Part shown: piece after piece, positions 13,066-25,120 of the stretch | Position numbering within the stretch: the stretch's first letter is position 1 | How the letters are laid out: every line of letters begins with the position of its first letter | NCBI GenBank assembly: GCA_018907035.1 | Contig: JACCIC010000282.1 | Coordinates: 312,501 to 376,500, forward strand | Direction: 5' to 3' | DNA from: Sycobia sp. Sy_11 | Taxonomy: Eukaryota > Arthropoda > Insecta > Hymenoptera > Epichrysomallidae | Length of the DNA: 64,000 bases | Notes under the pieces: generated by a model | Told to the model about the DNA's origin: nothing | Databases searched by the model: none | The model's input: only the letters and a program-made list of their open reading frames with translations | Position numbers and translations under genes: made by a program

Positions 13066-13323
13066 ATTTTTTTTAATTTATTTATTTAATGTCGCATCGA
13101 CTGGTGTCATTAGCGACCACATAAGATATTTACATATTATTGTATATATTTAAAACTACATACTTAAGTATTGTTTACAATATTTATGTACATTTCTTTT
13201 GTATACAGTTTGTTCTTAAATGTATTATGTTCTAGATCTAATTTAATATTGCAGTACTGTTTTTTCTATTGTCATTTTTCTTCATTTGTATTCATTCTCG
13301 GGATTTTCTTCATATATTATCTT

Positions 13324-16300
13324 TTATATCTGTATTATTTTAATAAACTGAAGGACTTTTGCTATTTCTTTTTTGGTGTTTAAGCAAGATTCTATTGTCG
13401 TGGGCAATTTGTATTTATTTCTAAGCTCTTGATATTTTTTGCATTCTATGAGTATATGCTGAACCGTTAGTTTTTGTTCACAATTATTACATATTGGAGA
13501 GTTAATTTTTTCCATTATATATTGATGCGTTATTTTAGTATGTCCTATTCTTAATCTAGTAATAACTATTTGTTCTTGTCTGCTTATTTCCTCAGCTGGA
13601 TTTTTTCCATATATGTCATTTCTGATCAGTCGTGTTAGGGTTGGTCCTGAATCTCTCCATTCCTTGTTCCAGTTTTCCATTATTTTACTTGCTAAATGTC
13701 TCTGAGCATCTTCATAAGGTATTTTGAAATCTTGTATTATAGTGGGATCGGCGTGTACTTCTTTTTCTAGTTGAAGTGGATTTTGTAAGAAGGTAAACTG
13801 TATATATATTTTTTTCCTGCTTAACTTTACAATCATATCTTGAATTTTTAAGATAATTGAGAATCTTGAGTAAGGATTAGTTATTTCTTGCAGAATGGTT
13901 TTCGAGCTGACAGATATAATATAGTTGCCATATGCTTTATCTTTAAATTTTCCAGAGCTTTGAGCACTGCAATTGCGTTACACGTAAAGGGTGGCAGGAG
14001 ATTTGAAAGATCGAAAATATTTTTTTTTTCGTTGTCATAAAGAGTTATTTTATGCTTATGTTGCATGTTTGGTCCAAATGTGTATATATAGTTACTTTTT
14101 TCTTGATAGCCGGTGTCTTCCTCTATTACTTTTGTTAAAACGATTTGTTGAGGCAGAGTTGGATAACTATTGGTGAGGATTTGAGGGATTGCTTCTTTAA
14201 AATAGTTTAGGAAATCCTTTAGTCTTAAAGCTGTAGGTTTTGGAAGCTTCGATTTTTTATTCTAATATTTTTCATTTATTGTTCCAAATAGAGCGCTAAA
14301 CGCAGGATTATTTGGAGAAGCTTTGATTTTACAGACATAGTTTAGCATATTTTTCAGTCTTCTATATTTTAAGGGAGGAAGTCCGCTTTCCGCTAGCATG
14401 CTGTTAATAGGACTTGTTCTATAAGCTCCTAGTGCAATTCTGATCGCCGAATGATGAATTGAATTCAAAGTGTTCGAGTATTCACTTGAGCTATAGAAAA
14501 TGGATCCGTAGTCAAGTTTTGAAAGCGTAATTGCTTTGTATGTATTTATTAGTATTTTTAAATCGGCACCCCAGTTTTTTGCAGACAAGATTTTTAAAAT
14601 ATTTATTTTCTTGTTACATTTATTTTTTAATATATTTATATGTTCTTTCCATTTTAATTTTCTGTCAAAGGTCAGACCTAAAATTTTTAGTTTGGTAACT
14701 TGTGATATTGAAATATTGTCAATTCGAAGATTTATTTTCTTTTTATAATCTTGATTTCTTGAAAATATTAGAAATGTTGTTTTGTTTGGAGAAAATTTGA
14801 AACCAGTAGATTTTGTCCAATCAGAAAGATTATTTAGAGTATCTTGCATTATTTGTTCTGTAGTTTGTGTATTCTTACCGGCGCAATATATCGTTAAATC
14901 ATCAGCGAAGAGACAACCTTTAACAGGGGGTTTAATTTTATCTAATATGCTATTTATAGCCACCAGAAAAAGTGATACACTTAAGACTGAGCCTTGTGGT
15001 ACTCCATTAGAGATTAGTCTCTTTTGTGAAAATGTATTATTAGCCAGCACTCTTATCCATCTTTCATTTAAAAAATTTTTAATGAAAATGAGAAGTCTGC
15101 CCTTTAAATTCATTTCATGTAGTTTTTCTAATACTCTCTTTCACCATATCATTTCATATGCTTTTTCGAGATCTAGGCTAACAGTAATAATATGATGATT
15201 ATTAATAAAGGACTCAGTAATGAATTTTTCCAAGATAACCAAGTAGTCTAATGTAGATCTATTTTTACGGAATCCACTTTGATATGGGTTAAGTAATTTT
15301 TTTCCTTCTAATTCTGATTTTAATCTTTTATTCAATATTTTTTCTAATAGTTTACAAAGTGTGCATGTTAAAGATATAGGTCTGTAATTTTTTGCTATGG
15401 ACTTTTCTCTCCCTGGTTTAGGTATATGGATGATGATAGACTCAGTCCAGATTTTTGGGAAAAGGTCTTTTTTCCATATTTTTTCGAACAATTTCCTTAT
15501 AAATTCTATAGCTTTTTGCGGTAGTTTTTTTAATAATATATTGGGGATTCCGTCTGGTCCTGCACATGAGTTTTTACATTGTTTTAGGGTAATATTGATT
15601 TCTTCATATGTTATATCATCATTGTAGCTAGCCTCTATAGCTTCATTTCAGCTATAATTGCTCTTTTTCTGTTTTGATTTATGTATCTGGAATTCTTCTT
15701 GGTAGTTGTTATCGTCAGAGTTTGCAGCAAATGTATTTGCAAGCTCGTTAGATATATCTGAAGGAGTTGTTAGGTTTTTATTTTCTCTGCATAAATTTAT
15801 AATTCTGTTAACTTTTTTATTTCCGTTAATCTGTCGTATTTTACTATATATTTTTGGTAATGATGTATTTTGATTTAGTTCTTCTGCGTAATCTTGCCAG
15901 GATTTGCGTTTATTTTCTAAAAATACTTTTTGGCGTATAGCTTTCATTTTGTTATATTCTAATTTATTTGAGAACGTCTTATGTTTTTTTATAAATATTG
16001 AATGCATGTTTTGTATCCTCTTGCGCGATTTTACATTCATTGTTCCACCACGGAACTTGCTTTTTATTGTTTTTAATTTTTATTTTAGGAATGTTTTTAT
16101 TTGCGCTATTTTTAATAATTTCTGTGAATTCCGTTATTATTATATCGATAGTTTGTTCATGAATGTTTTCAATTTCTAAATTCTCTTATCATTTCCAATT
16201 TTATTTTGATAAGCTACCCAATCTGCTTTTTTAAAATTCCAAGGTAAAAAAACTGATTTAGGATGTACGTTGTTGCTATATATAGTAATATATATCGGAT

Positions 16301-16931
16301 AATGATCGCTATTATATAGCTCTTTAGATACCTCCCACTCTATATGTGTTGCTATATTTGTAGTTGTTATAGTAAGGTCTATTGCACTTTCTACTGCGTT
16401 GGCATTATTAAAATGCGTCATTTTATTGTTATTTAATAATATCAAATGATTATTTTCATTTATTATATTATCAATTATTTTACCTCTCTTATTTGAATAT
16501 TTACACCCCCACGAGGTATTGTGGCTATTGAAGTCACCTAGCAATATGAATGGTTTAGGAAGCGCATTGATTAATTGTGCTATATCGTTTGAAGAGAATT
16601 CAAAATTATTTGGGAGATATAGATTGCAAATTGTAATTTTCTGAGGTATATAGCACGTTATAGTAACTGCTTCTATTTTGGTGTTGATATGTACGTAATT
16701 GTAATTAATATTATCTTTAATGTATATGGCTACTCCGCCACTTGCTTTGTTTCTATCTGTTCTATTTTTATAAACTGAATTATATCCTTTTATTTTTATA
16801 CAGATATCTTCTTTAAAGTGAGTCTCCAGTAGGCATATAATTTGCGGGTCATGCTCTTTTATTAAAATGTCTAAATATAGTTTTCGCTTATAGAAACCAT
16901 TTAAGTTCCATTGCATTATTTTAGTGTGCAT
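13324..16931 (-). pseudogene. LINE A ORF2, endonuclease-reverse transcriptase-RNase H (broken)
   Basis: The replication enzyme of the LINE. The ATG at 16931 begins MHTKIMQWNLNGFYKRK, the standard start of an AP-like endonuclease, with ETHFKED, LLGDFNSHNTSWG and SDHYPI catalytic motifs. A frameshift near 16180 precedes a VPWWNNE motif. Reverse transcriptase motifs follow: AKNYRPISL, GFRKNRSTLDYL, LDLEKAY, GVPQGSVLS and the palm FADDL at about 14900. A TGA at about 15141 and another frame change near 15650 break it. A degraded RNase H-like stretch (about 13880-14066) and a C-terminal TRLRIGHTKITHQYI / CNNCEQKLTVQHIL motif complete the order typical of I-type elements. Host strand and LINE strand are the same. 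Confidence 0.9.
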
Positions 16932-16957
16932 AATGTTTGAAATTCTGAATTTGGTGT

Positions 16958-18309
16958 TTATTCTGAGCTTGGTATTGATACATTTATATTAGCCTTCTTA
17001 GCGTGTTCTTCAAGGTTTAAATGTTCTAATTTTTTTATTAATCTCGTGAATTGATTTTTTGTACTACGATCTTCCAGTAGAGGGTAAAGTTCTCTCATCA
17101 TTGAAGCTACTGCTTGATATTCATTCGTATATTCATCTATTGTAAATTTTGTTATTTGATTTCCGTATGATTTATCAAATAAATTTACAAAACTATTATA
17201 GTTCAGGGGGAAATCGTTCTGTTTTTCAGTTATTCTTTCTTGTAGTGGCATCAATAAAGTGGAGAAATCTTTTTTGGATTTGTTTTTGTTTTTGCGTTGT
17301 ACCTCTAGATTCAATTTTTTCTTTTTTATTGTAGGGGGTTTAAATTTATATTTTGCTATTTTTTCTTCATTGTCTATTTGAGATAGAGAACATATGCTTC
17401 ACTCTGAGTCAGAAATTTCACTTTCGTTTGTATGTGCGTGCGACGATGATGAAGTTGATAATACACGTTTCGGTGTAAATTTCGTGGAATTCTTAATTAT
17501 TATAAGATCGTTAATATCGTGTTGATTATGTGTATTTATATTTATTGGTTGTTCTGTCCTCTTTGGGATTTCGTCTTCTGTTTCTGTTTGTGTTTGGGTT
17601 TCTGTGTTGATGTTATTTTCATTGAGCATTGTTGGGCAAAATTTTGGAACGTGTCCTTCTTTTTTGCAGATAAAACACCTGACGCCTTCTGTAAGAAATA
17701 CCCAATACGTCATATTTTCGTAGTTAATTGCAATTGATTCCGGAATTTTTGTTACATCGTCTGGGTGTATATATATTTGTCTCCGGAAACTCCAGGTCTG
17801 AGTTAAACCAAGTTCGTGCATTCCGGCTCTAATGAAAGATATTTTAGATTCAAGACATTAAATTCTTTTAGTTTATTTTCAATTATATCGTTTGGTATTT
17901 CAGGGTATACATTTGACAGTGTTTTTTTTTTTTTTTTTGCAGGAGCCGATAGAGGGGTAATATCTATATAATTTTTCTCTAATTTTATAACTTTGTGGTT
18001 TTCAATTAGATTATCTGCAATTTCTTTTGACGCTAGATACATGCATATGCGACTAGATGCAATTCTAGAAATGAATCTGATATTCGCTGGTTCAGTTAAT
18101 TTTATTATCTCACTTACATATTGCTTAATTGAGTATCTTTCTAGTGATTGCATGACTATTGCTTGGTCTCGTTTCGGAAATGTTACACTTTGCGTTGCTT
18201 TTGCATAATTCATTTTTTCCTGGTTAATTCTTCTGTAGTCAGAAGAACTGTTCCCTTGTAGATTTGGAGGCTGTCCCCCTCCATGAGAGGAGGGGCTCAT
18301 TTCACTCAC
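16958..18309 (-). pseudogene. LINE A ORF1, gag-like nucleic-acid-binding protein (broken)
   Basis: The start ATG at 18309 is the first after the 5' leader. The product begins MSEMSPSSHGGGQPP and runs through a conserved central region to a zinc knuckle, CFICKKEGHVPKFC (C-x2-C-x4-H-x4-C), as in LINE ORF1 proteins that coat the RNA. A Glu/Thr-rich and Ser-rich stretch and a C-terminal helical domain (LMPLQERITEKQNDFPL onward) follow. Defects: a frameshift near 17803-17821, close to a lysine-rich poly-A tract, and a TGA at 17399-17401. Downstream of that TGA the same frame stays open to 16958. ORF2 starts only 26 nt further on, the usual compact arrangement. Confidence 0.85.
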
Positions 18310-18441
18310 TTAACTCACTTAATAGCTTTTAAACTTTTTCCAAGATTGATTTTGAATTTACCAAATTTATATAAACACACTCACTCGTAAGCGGGAGTGT
18401 TTACTAATACGTCCGAACGCTTAGACGGTTTGGACAAGACG

Positions 18442-18451
18442 CTAAAGATAT
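18442..18451. repeat. Target-site duplication, right copy (CTAAAGATAT)
   Basis: Ten-base direct repeat identical to 13056-13065, bordering the 5' end of the LINE. Confidence 0.88.
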
Positions 18452-18647
18452 TGTAAGACAACCAAATACAAAAATACATGATGATGAATTTTGTAAAGAA
18501 AATCAAAATTCCAACCAAAATAATTTAATTAATGATAATAATGACTTTTCTTATAATTCATTATCAACAAATATAAACATAATCAAAGAAACACATAAAA
18601 ATTTTTTCAATTCAGCAAATGCTAAATATGAAAACTGTCATAAATAG
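18452..18647 (+). pseudogene. Crypton-type recombinase relic, downstream part
   Basis: When the LINE at 13066-18441 and one copy of its target duplication are disregarded, the plus-strand frame at the end of the upstream part continues directly into this segment (VRQPNTKIHDDEFCKENQ) and stays open to a TAG at 18645-18647. It is a low-complexity, Asn-rich C-terminal tail ending FFNSANAKYENCHK, of the kind found after recombinase domains in arthropod Cryptons. The uninterrupted frame across the junction is the main evidence that both parts were one gene before the insertion. Confidence 0.6.
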
Positions 18648-18830
18648 TTTAATTGTAGTTTAAAATTCAAATAAAAATGATTGTTATTTCATTTACAGTT
18701 GAAATTGATGTAAAAAATATCAAAATTTCATTACTTTAATAAAATACATAGTTAATACTCATTACTTATACGAATTCAAATGTTCATTTAATATTCAAAT
18801 TTATGAAATTTTTGTGCTAATCAGAGAAGC

Positions 18831-18857
<27 letters not shown>
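18831..18857. repeat. (AG)n microsatellite
   Basis: Short AG run directly before the tRNA-like head of SINE copy 2. Confidence 0.9.
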
Positions 18858-18862
<5 letters not shown>

Positions 18863-19025
18863 CGATCACTAAAGGGAAGGACTAGTAACTTAATGATGCA
18901 GCAAGCACGGATGTAATTTACATGTTATTTGTTTAAAAACGCATCGTAGACCTCAGTGGCTGATTATCACCGGTATTTAGAAGCATAAATATGGTGATGT
19001 TAAATATAATAAAAATAAAAAAACT
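18858..19025 (+). mobile_element. tRNA-derived SINE, copy 2
   Basis: Shares with copy 1 the head (TCGATCACTAAAGGGAAGG then ACTAGTAACTTAATGATG) and the body (ATTTACATGTTATTTGTTTA). The B-box segment is lost. It retains about 40 bp in the body (GTAGACCTCAGTGGCTGATT onward) that copy 1 lacks, so neither copy alone gives the full unit. The 3' end reads GATGTTAAATATAATAAAAA, again A/T-rich. Confidence 0.62.
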
Positions 19026-20205
19026 ATGTCGAAAATGTTCGTTAGCTAATTTTTTCATAAATGCACTGGGTACAATTGTTTTCATGGAACATCTTCATGT
19101 TCTTTCCAATTGAAGTGCATGAGTTTTGAAAGAAAGGAGAATTATTAAGTCGAATTCTCTTTTTTCATAGCTAAAATAATTCTAAAAGTATAAATGAATA
19201 AATTAATATATTATATACGTACATTTTATACTTGATTAAAATTTCAGTATTGGACAAACAGAAAATTATTTAATAGAAAAATGGTGTTTTGTTTTCCTAT
19301 TTTAAAGCAAGAATGACGTAAAAACTCTATTATACGTAGTAGGTACCGTAAAAATAAAAGAATAGATACCGTTGTAATTTGCACTTAATAAAAATTCGAT
19401 TCTACAGTTGCAGAATACGTTGCCGGGTATTCACGTTATTTTACTGCAAAACATCTCAAAATCTTCGATATCCCATTAATTTGAAAATACGAATAATCTA
19501 TTCTGGTAAGATTTTTTTAAAAGTTTTGAGTTTCGTTTTCTGTTAATTTACAATTTTAATTAAAATTGTATATATTTTGATCAAAAAATTTACCTAAAGA
19601 GAATAGAAATTCAGTTATCCATAGGAAGCCGAAACATAAGTATCATGTGTTATTGATTTTAACCTAGCATGCTTATTCGATTTTGATGTACATAGCAATA
19701 TTTATATTCTTATCAATGCTGCAAAGGAAATGATTCATATGGTTTGCGAACTTCAACCTTGCAATTAATGTAATGGCAATTATTTATTATTATCATTAAT
19801 GTACTTTAAGAATAGAATAATTCTAAGATTTACGTTTACAAAAGCGTGTGAGGTACTGGACGTTACTTCATTTTCGATTATACCAGTGATTTTATTGTTT
19901 ATACATATATCGGATGAAATGTACTACAGTTAATAAAATTTAAGTTTCATTAAGATTGAATTTCATACTAAATAAGTAATTAATATTGTTAATTATTTGA
20001 AAATTATAAACTGATTTTAAAATTATATCAAAGTTTTTTTTTTAAATATTTCTCAAGCTTTTATATTAATAGTGATTTTTTAAGATGTTTTATCATAGAA
20101 TATATTTATTCTGTCAAGTATACACCTTTTTCTCTTTTTAAAGGGTTACCCAAGGAAAAGGAAAAAAGAGAATAAAAGGGAGATAAAGAGAACGAGAAAA
20201 AGAGA

Positions 20206-20294
20206 TAGATAGATAGATAGATAGATATAGAGATTGACATAGAGATAGAGATAGTAATAGACATAGATATAGAAATAGATATAAAGATAGAGAT

Positions 20295-20371
<77 letters not shown>
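20206..20371. repeat. Compound (GATA)n-(GA)n array
   Basis: GATA repeats grade through imperfect AGATAGAG units into a pure AG run of about 75 bp. A smaller GATA array recurs at about 20545-20561. Confidence 0.92.
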
Positions 20372-20375
<4 letters not shown>

Positions 20376-21163
20376 AAGGGGGAGAGAGAGGGTAACAAAA
20401 GAGATGGTTACAGTAAAGGTAATTAAGAAAATATATTCATTCCAAAAATAGCAATGCACTTTCCGGGAAGGATAAAGACATGAAAATCTTTGGAGACCTT
20501 CAGTTAGAAGAGGAAGGGAGGAAGAAAAAATATAAATGCCGACATAGATAGATAGATAGATAGTTATAGAAAGAGATAAGAAAAAGAATAGGGAGAATTA
20601 ATCACTAACGTCCATTATAACCGTTATAGCTCTATATCATTCTGTACATTCTTTTCCTTTTTTTTTATTAAATTTCTTCCCTTTGTCCTTTTGTCTCGAA
20701 AAAAAAACGATTCAAATGAGTTTATCTAACGTCTATATTATTTAACCCTACACAACGTACCCACTTTTTTCTTTTAGGCTCATCTATCTGCATTCCTTCC
20801 GTTTTTTACACTAGATCCCTTTCCATCCCTCCGTCAAGTATCTTTATCCTCGTCTCATTTTACGATCTTCACATAGGGAATGGTTACAGTCGAACAGCTC
20901 TGCAGTCGACGATGACGTCGACGACTACGACTACGATCGCAGCGATTTTTTAAAGCCTCTCTGGGATTTCCAAATGTAATTGCTTCTTCCTCTTCTCGCG
21001 TGGCAGACTCTCCGCCATCGAGATCGCCTCAGCCTCCAGGGTATTCACTGGATTGGCATGCCGGAAAACGATCGTACAAGTAACCGTTCGCGCTCTGCTC
21101 GATCGTAATTACTGGTTTATCTTCGCGCATAAATGCAGGACTCGGCGGACTTATCGTGAAATG

Positions 21164-21165
<2 letters not shown>

Positions 21166-21211
<46 letters not shown>
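21166..21211. repeat. (AG)n microsatellite
   Basis: AG run of about 45 bp inside a GC-richer island. Confidence 0.93.
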
Positions 21212-21217
<6 letters not shown>

Positions 21218-24050
21218 AAGAGGATCGAGGAATTCCGTATGATTTTAACGGAACCGTGATCTGATCCGGGAAACTAACCGGTTTGGCGCAATGACGGTGT
21301 TGCGTGCTTATATATATATATGGAAGACAGCATACTTATTTAACGACTTGTGACTGTAGAAATCTACATAAGAGAAGTGCCGATTACAATAGAATGTGAC
21401 AATATACTGTGGGATGTATAACGTATTCTTTATTGAGACGGTGGTATATCAAGAAGTTATATTAGATCTAATTCTTTCTATTTTTAATTTATTTAGTAAT
21501 AATATTTTATCAAAATTTCCTAGATGAATATCTAAGGTCTATCAAATGTTTCTTAACTTCTATAGTTCAAGTTTTATTATTCACTGTTTTTAACTCTTAC
21601 GTCATTTAAAACAATGTTTGGCGATATTTATTCTCTTTTACATTATTTAAAGTCTCTTTTATTTATGGCATTATTATATAATTTTATATTTTTTTAGTAA
21701 GAATAATGTTCATTCGAAATTTGAATTATAGTCATTATTAAATTGATATTTTTCCGATTTGTATGTTTTCTAGTTTAAAATTATAAACTCATATTTCCGT
21801 TTAAAATTTTATAATAAAAACTTCCAACGATATTGTGTATTGATAAAATACTCAAAACTCATAAAGCTGTTCTGTGTTCGAGCTTTTAGTAATCTGTCTC
21901 TTTTAATTACTCTCTTTATAGAAAATCTATATTGTCGACAATAATTAAATTCTTCGATCAATGCGTCAGACTTTTATTTTTTTATTGATAAGCTAACGCA
22001 CTGCTATACAGTGACTTGATTATTTTAGAAATAAACTGTATTAGTATGGAAAGGGAACATTGAAAAGAACACTTTTTATAGACTTCGTCATGTTCTTCTA
22101 ATTATAATTATTAGATGAGAAATAAAGCTAAATAAATAAAATAACCATTACACAAATTCTAGTAGACAAAAAATAGTCTATAGGAGGTGCTGGTCCACAA
22201 CAAACATGATATTGGTTTAACGTTACATCGCCCCGGGTGTGGAGGCCGGTATAAGTACCAATGAGAAAAAAGGGAGCCGAAAGCAGTACTAATGAAATCC
22301 TAATAATGAGGTTAACTTGTAAGTTAATATCTTTCAGAATACGATTTTCTTTCTTAGTCCTTACCTCTTATGAAAAAGAACATAATCTTGGTTAAGCAAT
22401 GTTGCATAAAAGACCAGCGAATCTTACTGTTTTATTTAAAATTTGTGAGTTTAGTCTCAGATAGACGTTGATCCTTTAAACAACATTAGGATTAGTTCTC
22501 TCTCTAGCCGAACCTTTCCCTCAGAAAAGGAATTATATATACGAAAGGGCTGAGATATAATAACATCTATAAGTAGAATGTAGTAGTAGAAAATACACGC
22601 AGGAAATAGTTATAAAATTTATAAAATAATTTGTAAAAATTACTTTTTTTTAATTTTGACACGTGGTTCTAGTAGGGGTTAACAAAGAGCAAATTTTATG
22701 TCCCAGTATTTTTTAAAATAATTATATTTTAGCTTGCTTAGTAGGACTGATAATCTAACTTCTGCCAAAGTTAGCTGGCTAATGTGTTTTCGATATAGCG
22801 ACAAATTTTATTATTGATCGGATAATTAACGGATAATGAAAAGCAATTTATGAACCCAGTACGATGAAATTTCATGAAATTGGATAAGTTCAATTCAGGA
22901 TGCCATGTATTGTTAATTGTATGCAATATTATATCTGAACTTCATTTTTCAAAGTACATTAAAATATTGATGAATAGTTAAACATTTTTAAAATGTTAAA
23001 ACATGTTAAAACAGTTACATAGAAATTATTAATTATATTTTAACCCAAGAATAGTCGATCTATACGTAGAAATTGATGTTCAGTTAAAATAAAGATATGC
23101 TATACAATATTAACGTTAATTAAATAAATAACTTTATTGAATCTATCGTAGGCCAGAAGACATTCTCACTAGTTGGAAATTTATATATTTTTATATACTT
23201 TGTGATTTATAATATACTATTATTATACTTTCTAATTTTATACAACTAAGCAATGTTTAACAAGTTCAAAGTATTTTAGTTTGACGAATTTTAAGTTTAT
23301 AGGGTTCTAATGTACATACAACAATTTGTAAACTATATTTTAGAAAAAGTTTCATACTGCTCAGACGTGATGAAACGTGAGAGCTTTCCCGACGATTGTT
23401 ATTCGTCACGTACTTCAGACCAATTTTCCTTTCCGAAAAAGTTAGTCTATTATGTAAAAAAAGGATTTGAGATTTGAAAAAAAAGTGACACTATATTATT
23501 ACTGTTTCTTTGGAATGTCGATCATCAAATAGAAAAAGAGAAATAAATAATACTTAAACCATCATAAGTAACACAGATCCGTTGTAATATGCCTACAATG
23601 AGAGTAGAATTGCTTAGACTCTTATCCGTAAAAGCAGATGTGGCCGATTTTCCGAGTATGAAATTAACACGGGGACTACATTACTTTATCTGCAGAAAGC
23701 GGTAAATCTGAATAATGAGAGTTCTTGGATATAATTATCTTAATGCTTTGAAAATTAATTATATTTTTATTTTACATCGACTATTATTTTTCACTTAAAC
23801 ATTCTTGTTAGAATAAGTTTACTAATCAAGATAAGCTACGAGAATTAGATGAATATATTGGAAGGCAATAAGAGTTATATGAAATAATGAAACAATTAAA
23901 TAATTATGTAAAATTCACAGTATATTCAAAGAATTATTTATTTTTCCATATTTTGACCAAAATTATATTATAATTAAAAATAGTTTATTGTCGCATAAAA
24001 AACACTTCTTGGCCTGAATAATTAAAACTTTAAATAAATAAAATACTTAC

Positions 24051-24181
24051 ATTGTGTATCCAAGTTAGCTTCGACCAGGGTGGATTAGCTTTTATTTGAC
24101 ATTCGAAGTAGACGTCATCACCTTCCTTAATATCTTCTCCACTTAGTGTTGACCCCAGACGTAGTGTTACGATGGGTGCAT
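24051..24181 (-). CDS. Sidestep-like receptor, exon starting Ig4
   Basis: Third of three exons of one gene, read on the minus strand. Acceptor TTATATTGTAG precedes 24181 and donor GTAAGT follows 24051. The 131-nt exon starts by completing the split Tyr codon of the exon at 28687-28843 and ends on a whole codon. It encodes YAPIVTLRLGSTLSGED and then IKEGDDVYFECQIKANPP and WSKLTWIHN. The EGDDVYFEC and LTWIHN pattern is the first half of an Ig domain (B-strand Cys, C-strand Trp), and the LRLG / EGDDVYFEC wording is characteristic of Ig4 of Sidestep-family receptors. These are neuronal cell-surface Ig proteins that in Drosophila act as partners of Beat receptors in motor axon guidance. The partner half of the domain, with the second Cys, is not in the window. 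Which Sidestep paralogue it is cannot be told. Confidence 0.9.
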
Positions 24182-25044
24182 CTACAATATAAAAAAGAAA
24201 GAAAAGATTTGTTATAATTATATAATATAATATAAAAGTGGTTTATGTAATGAGATTGATTTGAGCATCCTGATGCGATTTTATACACCAAATATACGCA
24301 TAGAATACTGGATCTGTATTTAAATAAAAAAAATTCAGGATTATGTACTATATGGTATATATTGCTATTATTTTATTTATATTAAAGAATAGAATAGTAC
24401 ATTGATAAAGGAATTTTTCATTTTTATGTTAGTGAAAAGAAAATAAGCTTCAATTCTCAGGTTTTATAGAACAGGCTGAACTATAGACAAGCCTTCAAAA
24501 TCAAAATTATTCATAGTAATAGAATTATGAATTGGAAATCTTTTTTTTCGTCTGCGAAAATGGGTTACGATCGAGACAGTTACTATCAGAGAAATTTTTA
24601 TGCTTTTTTAGCAAATGGTCCATAATTTTATTTTGGTTTTTCAATATCAGTCAAACCGAATTTACTAATAATTAAAATAACCATTTGACTATTACTCTTA
24701 TATTAACAAGCAATTCTATTTGGAAGACTATTTAAAATAAAAATCAAATTTCATAACAAAAATTTAATTCTAATATTGATAAATGTTGGAAATATACTTT
24801 GATACGCAACAAAGTGGTAAAACTAAAAATTAATTAGTACGCTTTATTATTGCATTTATGAAAAAATAAAAAAGTGAAATATGATCTATCATATTTATCA
24901 AGCTTTTATCGGAATACGTTTCATTTATTCAAAATTATTTTAATTTTTCAATATGGATGAAAAAAGTACTTTTAGTTTTTTTCTTACGAATTTTTTATTG
25001 AAAATCGAAGAATAAAGTAGTAGCAAAAATAGAAAAGATAGTGA

Positions 25045-25063
25045 GACAGAGAGAGAAACAGAG

Positions 25064-25114
<51 letters not shown>

Positions 25115-25120
25115 GAGCAA
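25045..25120. repeat. (AG)n microsatellite
   Basis: AG run with a few interruptions, in the 4.5-kb intron of the Sidestep-like gene. Confidence 0.93.

Larger units (their letters stand above)
13066..18441 (-). mobile_element. Full-length I-like LINE (LINE A)
   Basis: A 5.4-kb non-LTR retrotransposon on the minus strand with 5' leader, ORF1 (gag-like, one CCHC knuckle), ORF2 (AP endonuclease, reverse transcriptase, RNase H-like region and a CCHC-type C-terminal motif) and a 3' end GCGACATTAAATAAATAAAT followed by A-rich tail. The 10-bp target-site duplication on both sides shows that it is complete at both ends. The leader has GTTCGGACGT near the 5' end, which could be a downstream promoter element. 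The RNase H-like region places it near the I group rather than Jockey/CR1 (inference). Several stops and frameshifts make it inactive. It is inserted in a Crypton relic. Confidence 0.9.
19026..24050. other. Intron sequence, no gene recognised
   Basis: Intron after the last exon seen of the Sidestep-like gene. It contains long AG/GATA arrays at 20206-20371 and 21166-21211 and a GC-richer island at about 20750-21290. A GC-richer patch at about 22190-22330 has no identity I could assign. No exon was seen on either strand. Confidence 0.5.

Noticed and set aside
20106..20459. Long Ser-Leu repeat proteins
   Set aside because: They are readings of (AG)n arrays. Similar frames at 3083-3477, 24940-25176 and 45075-45401 are rejected for the same reason.
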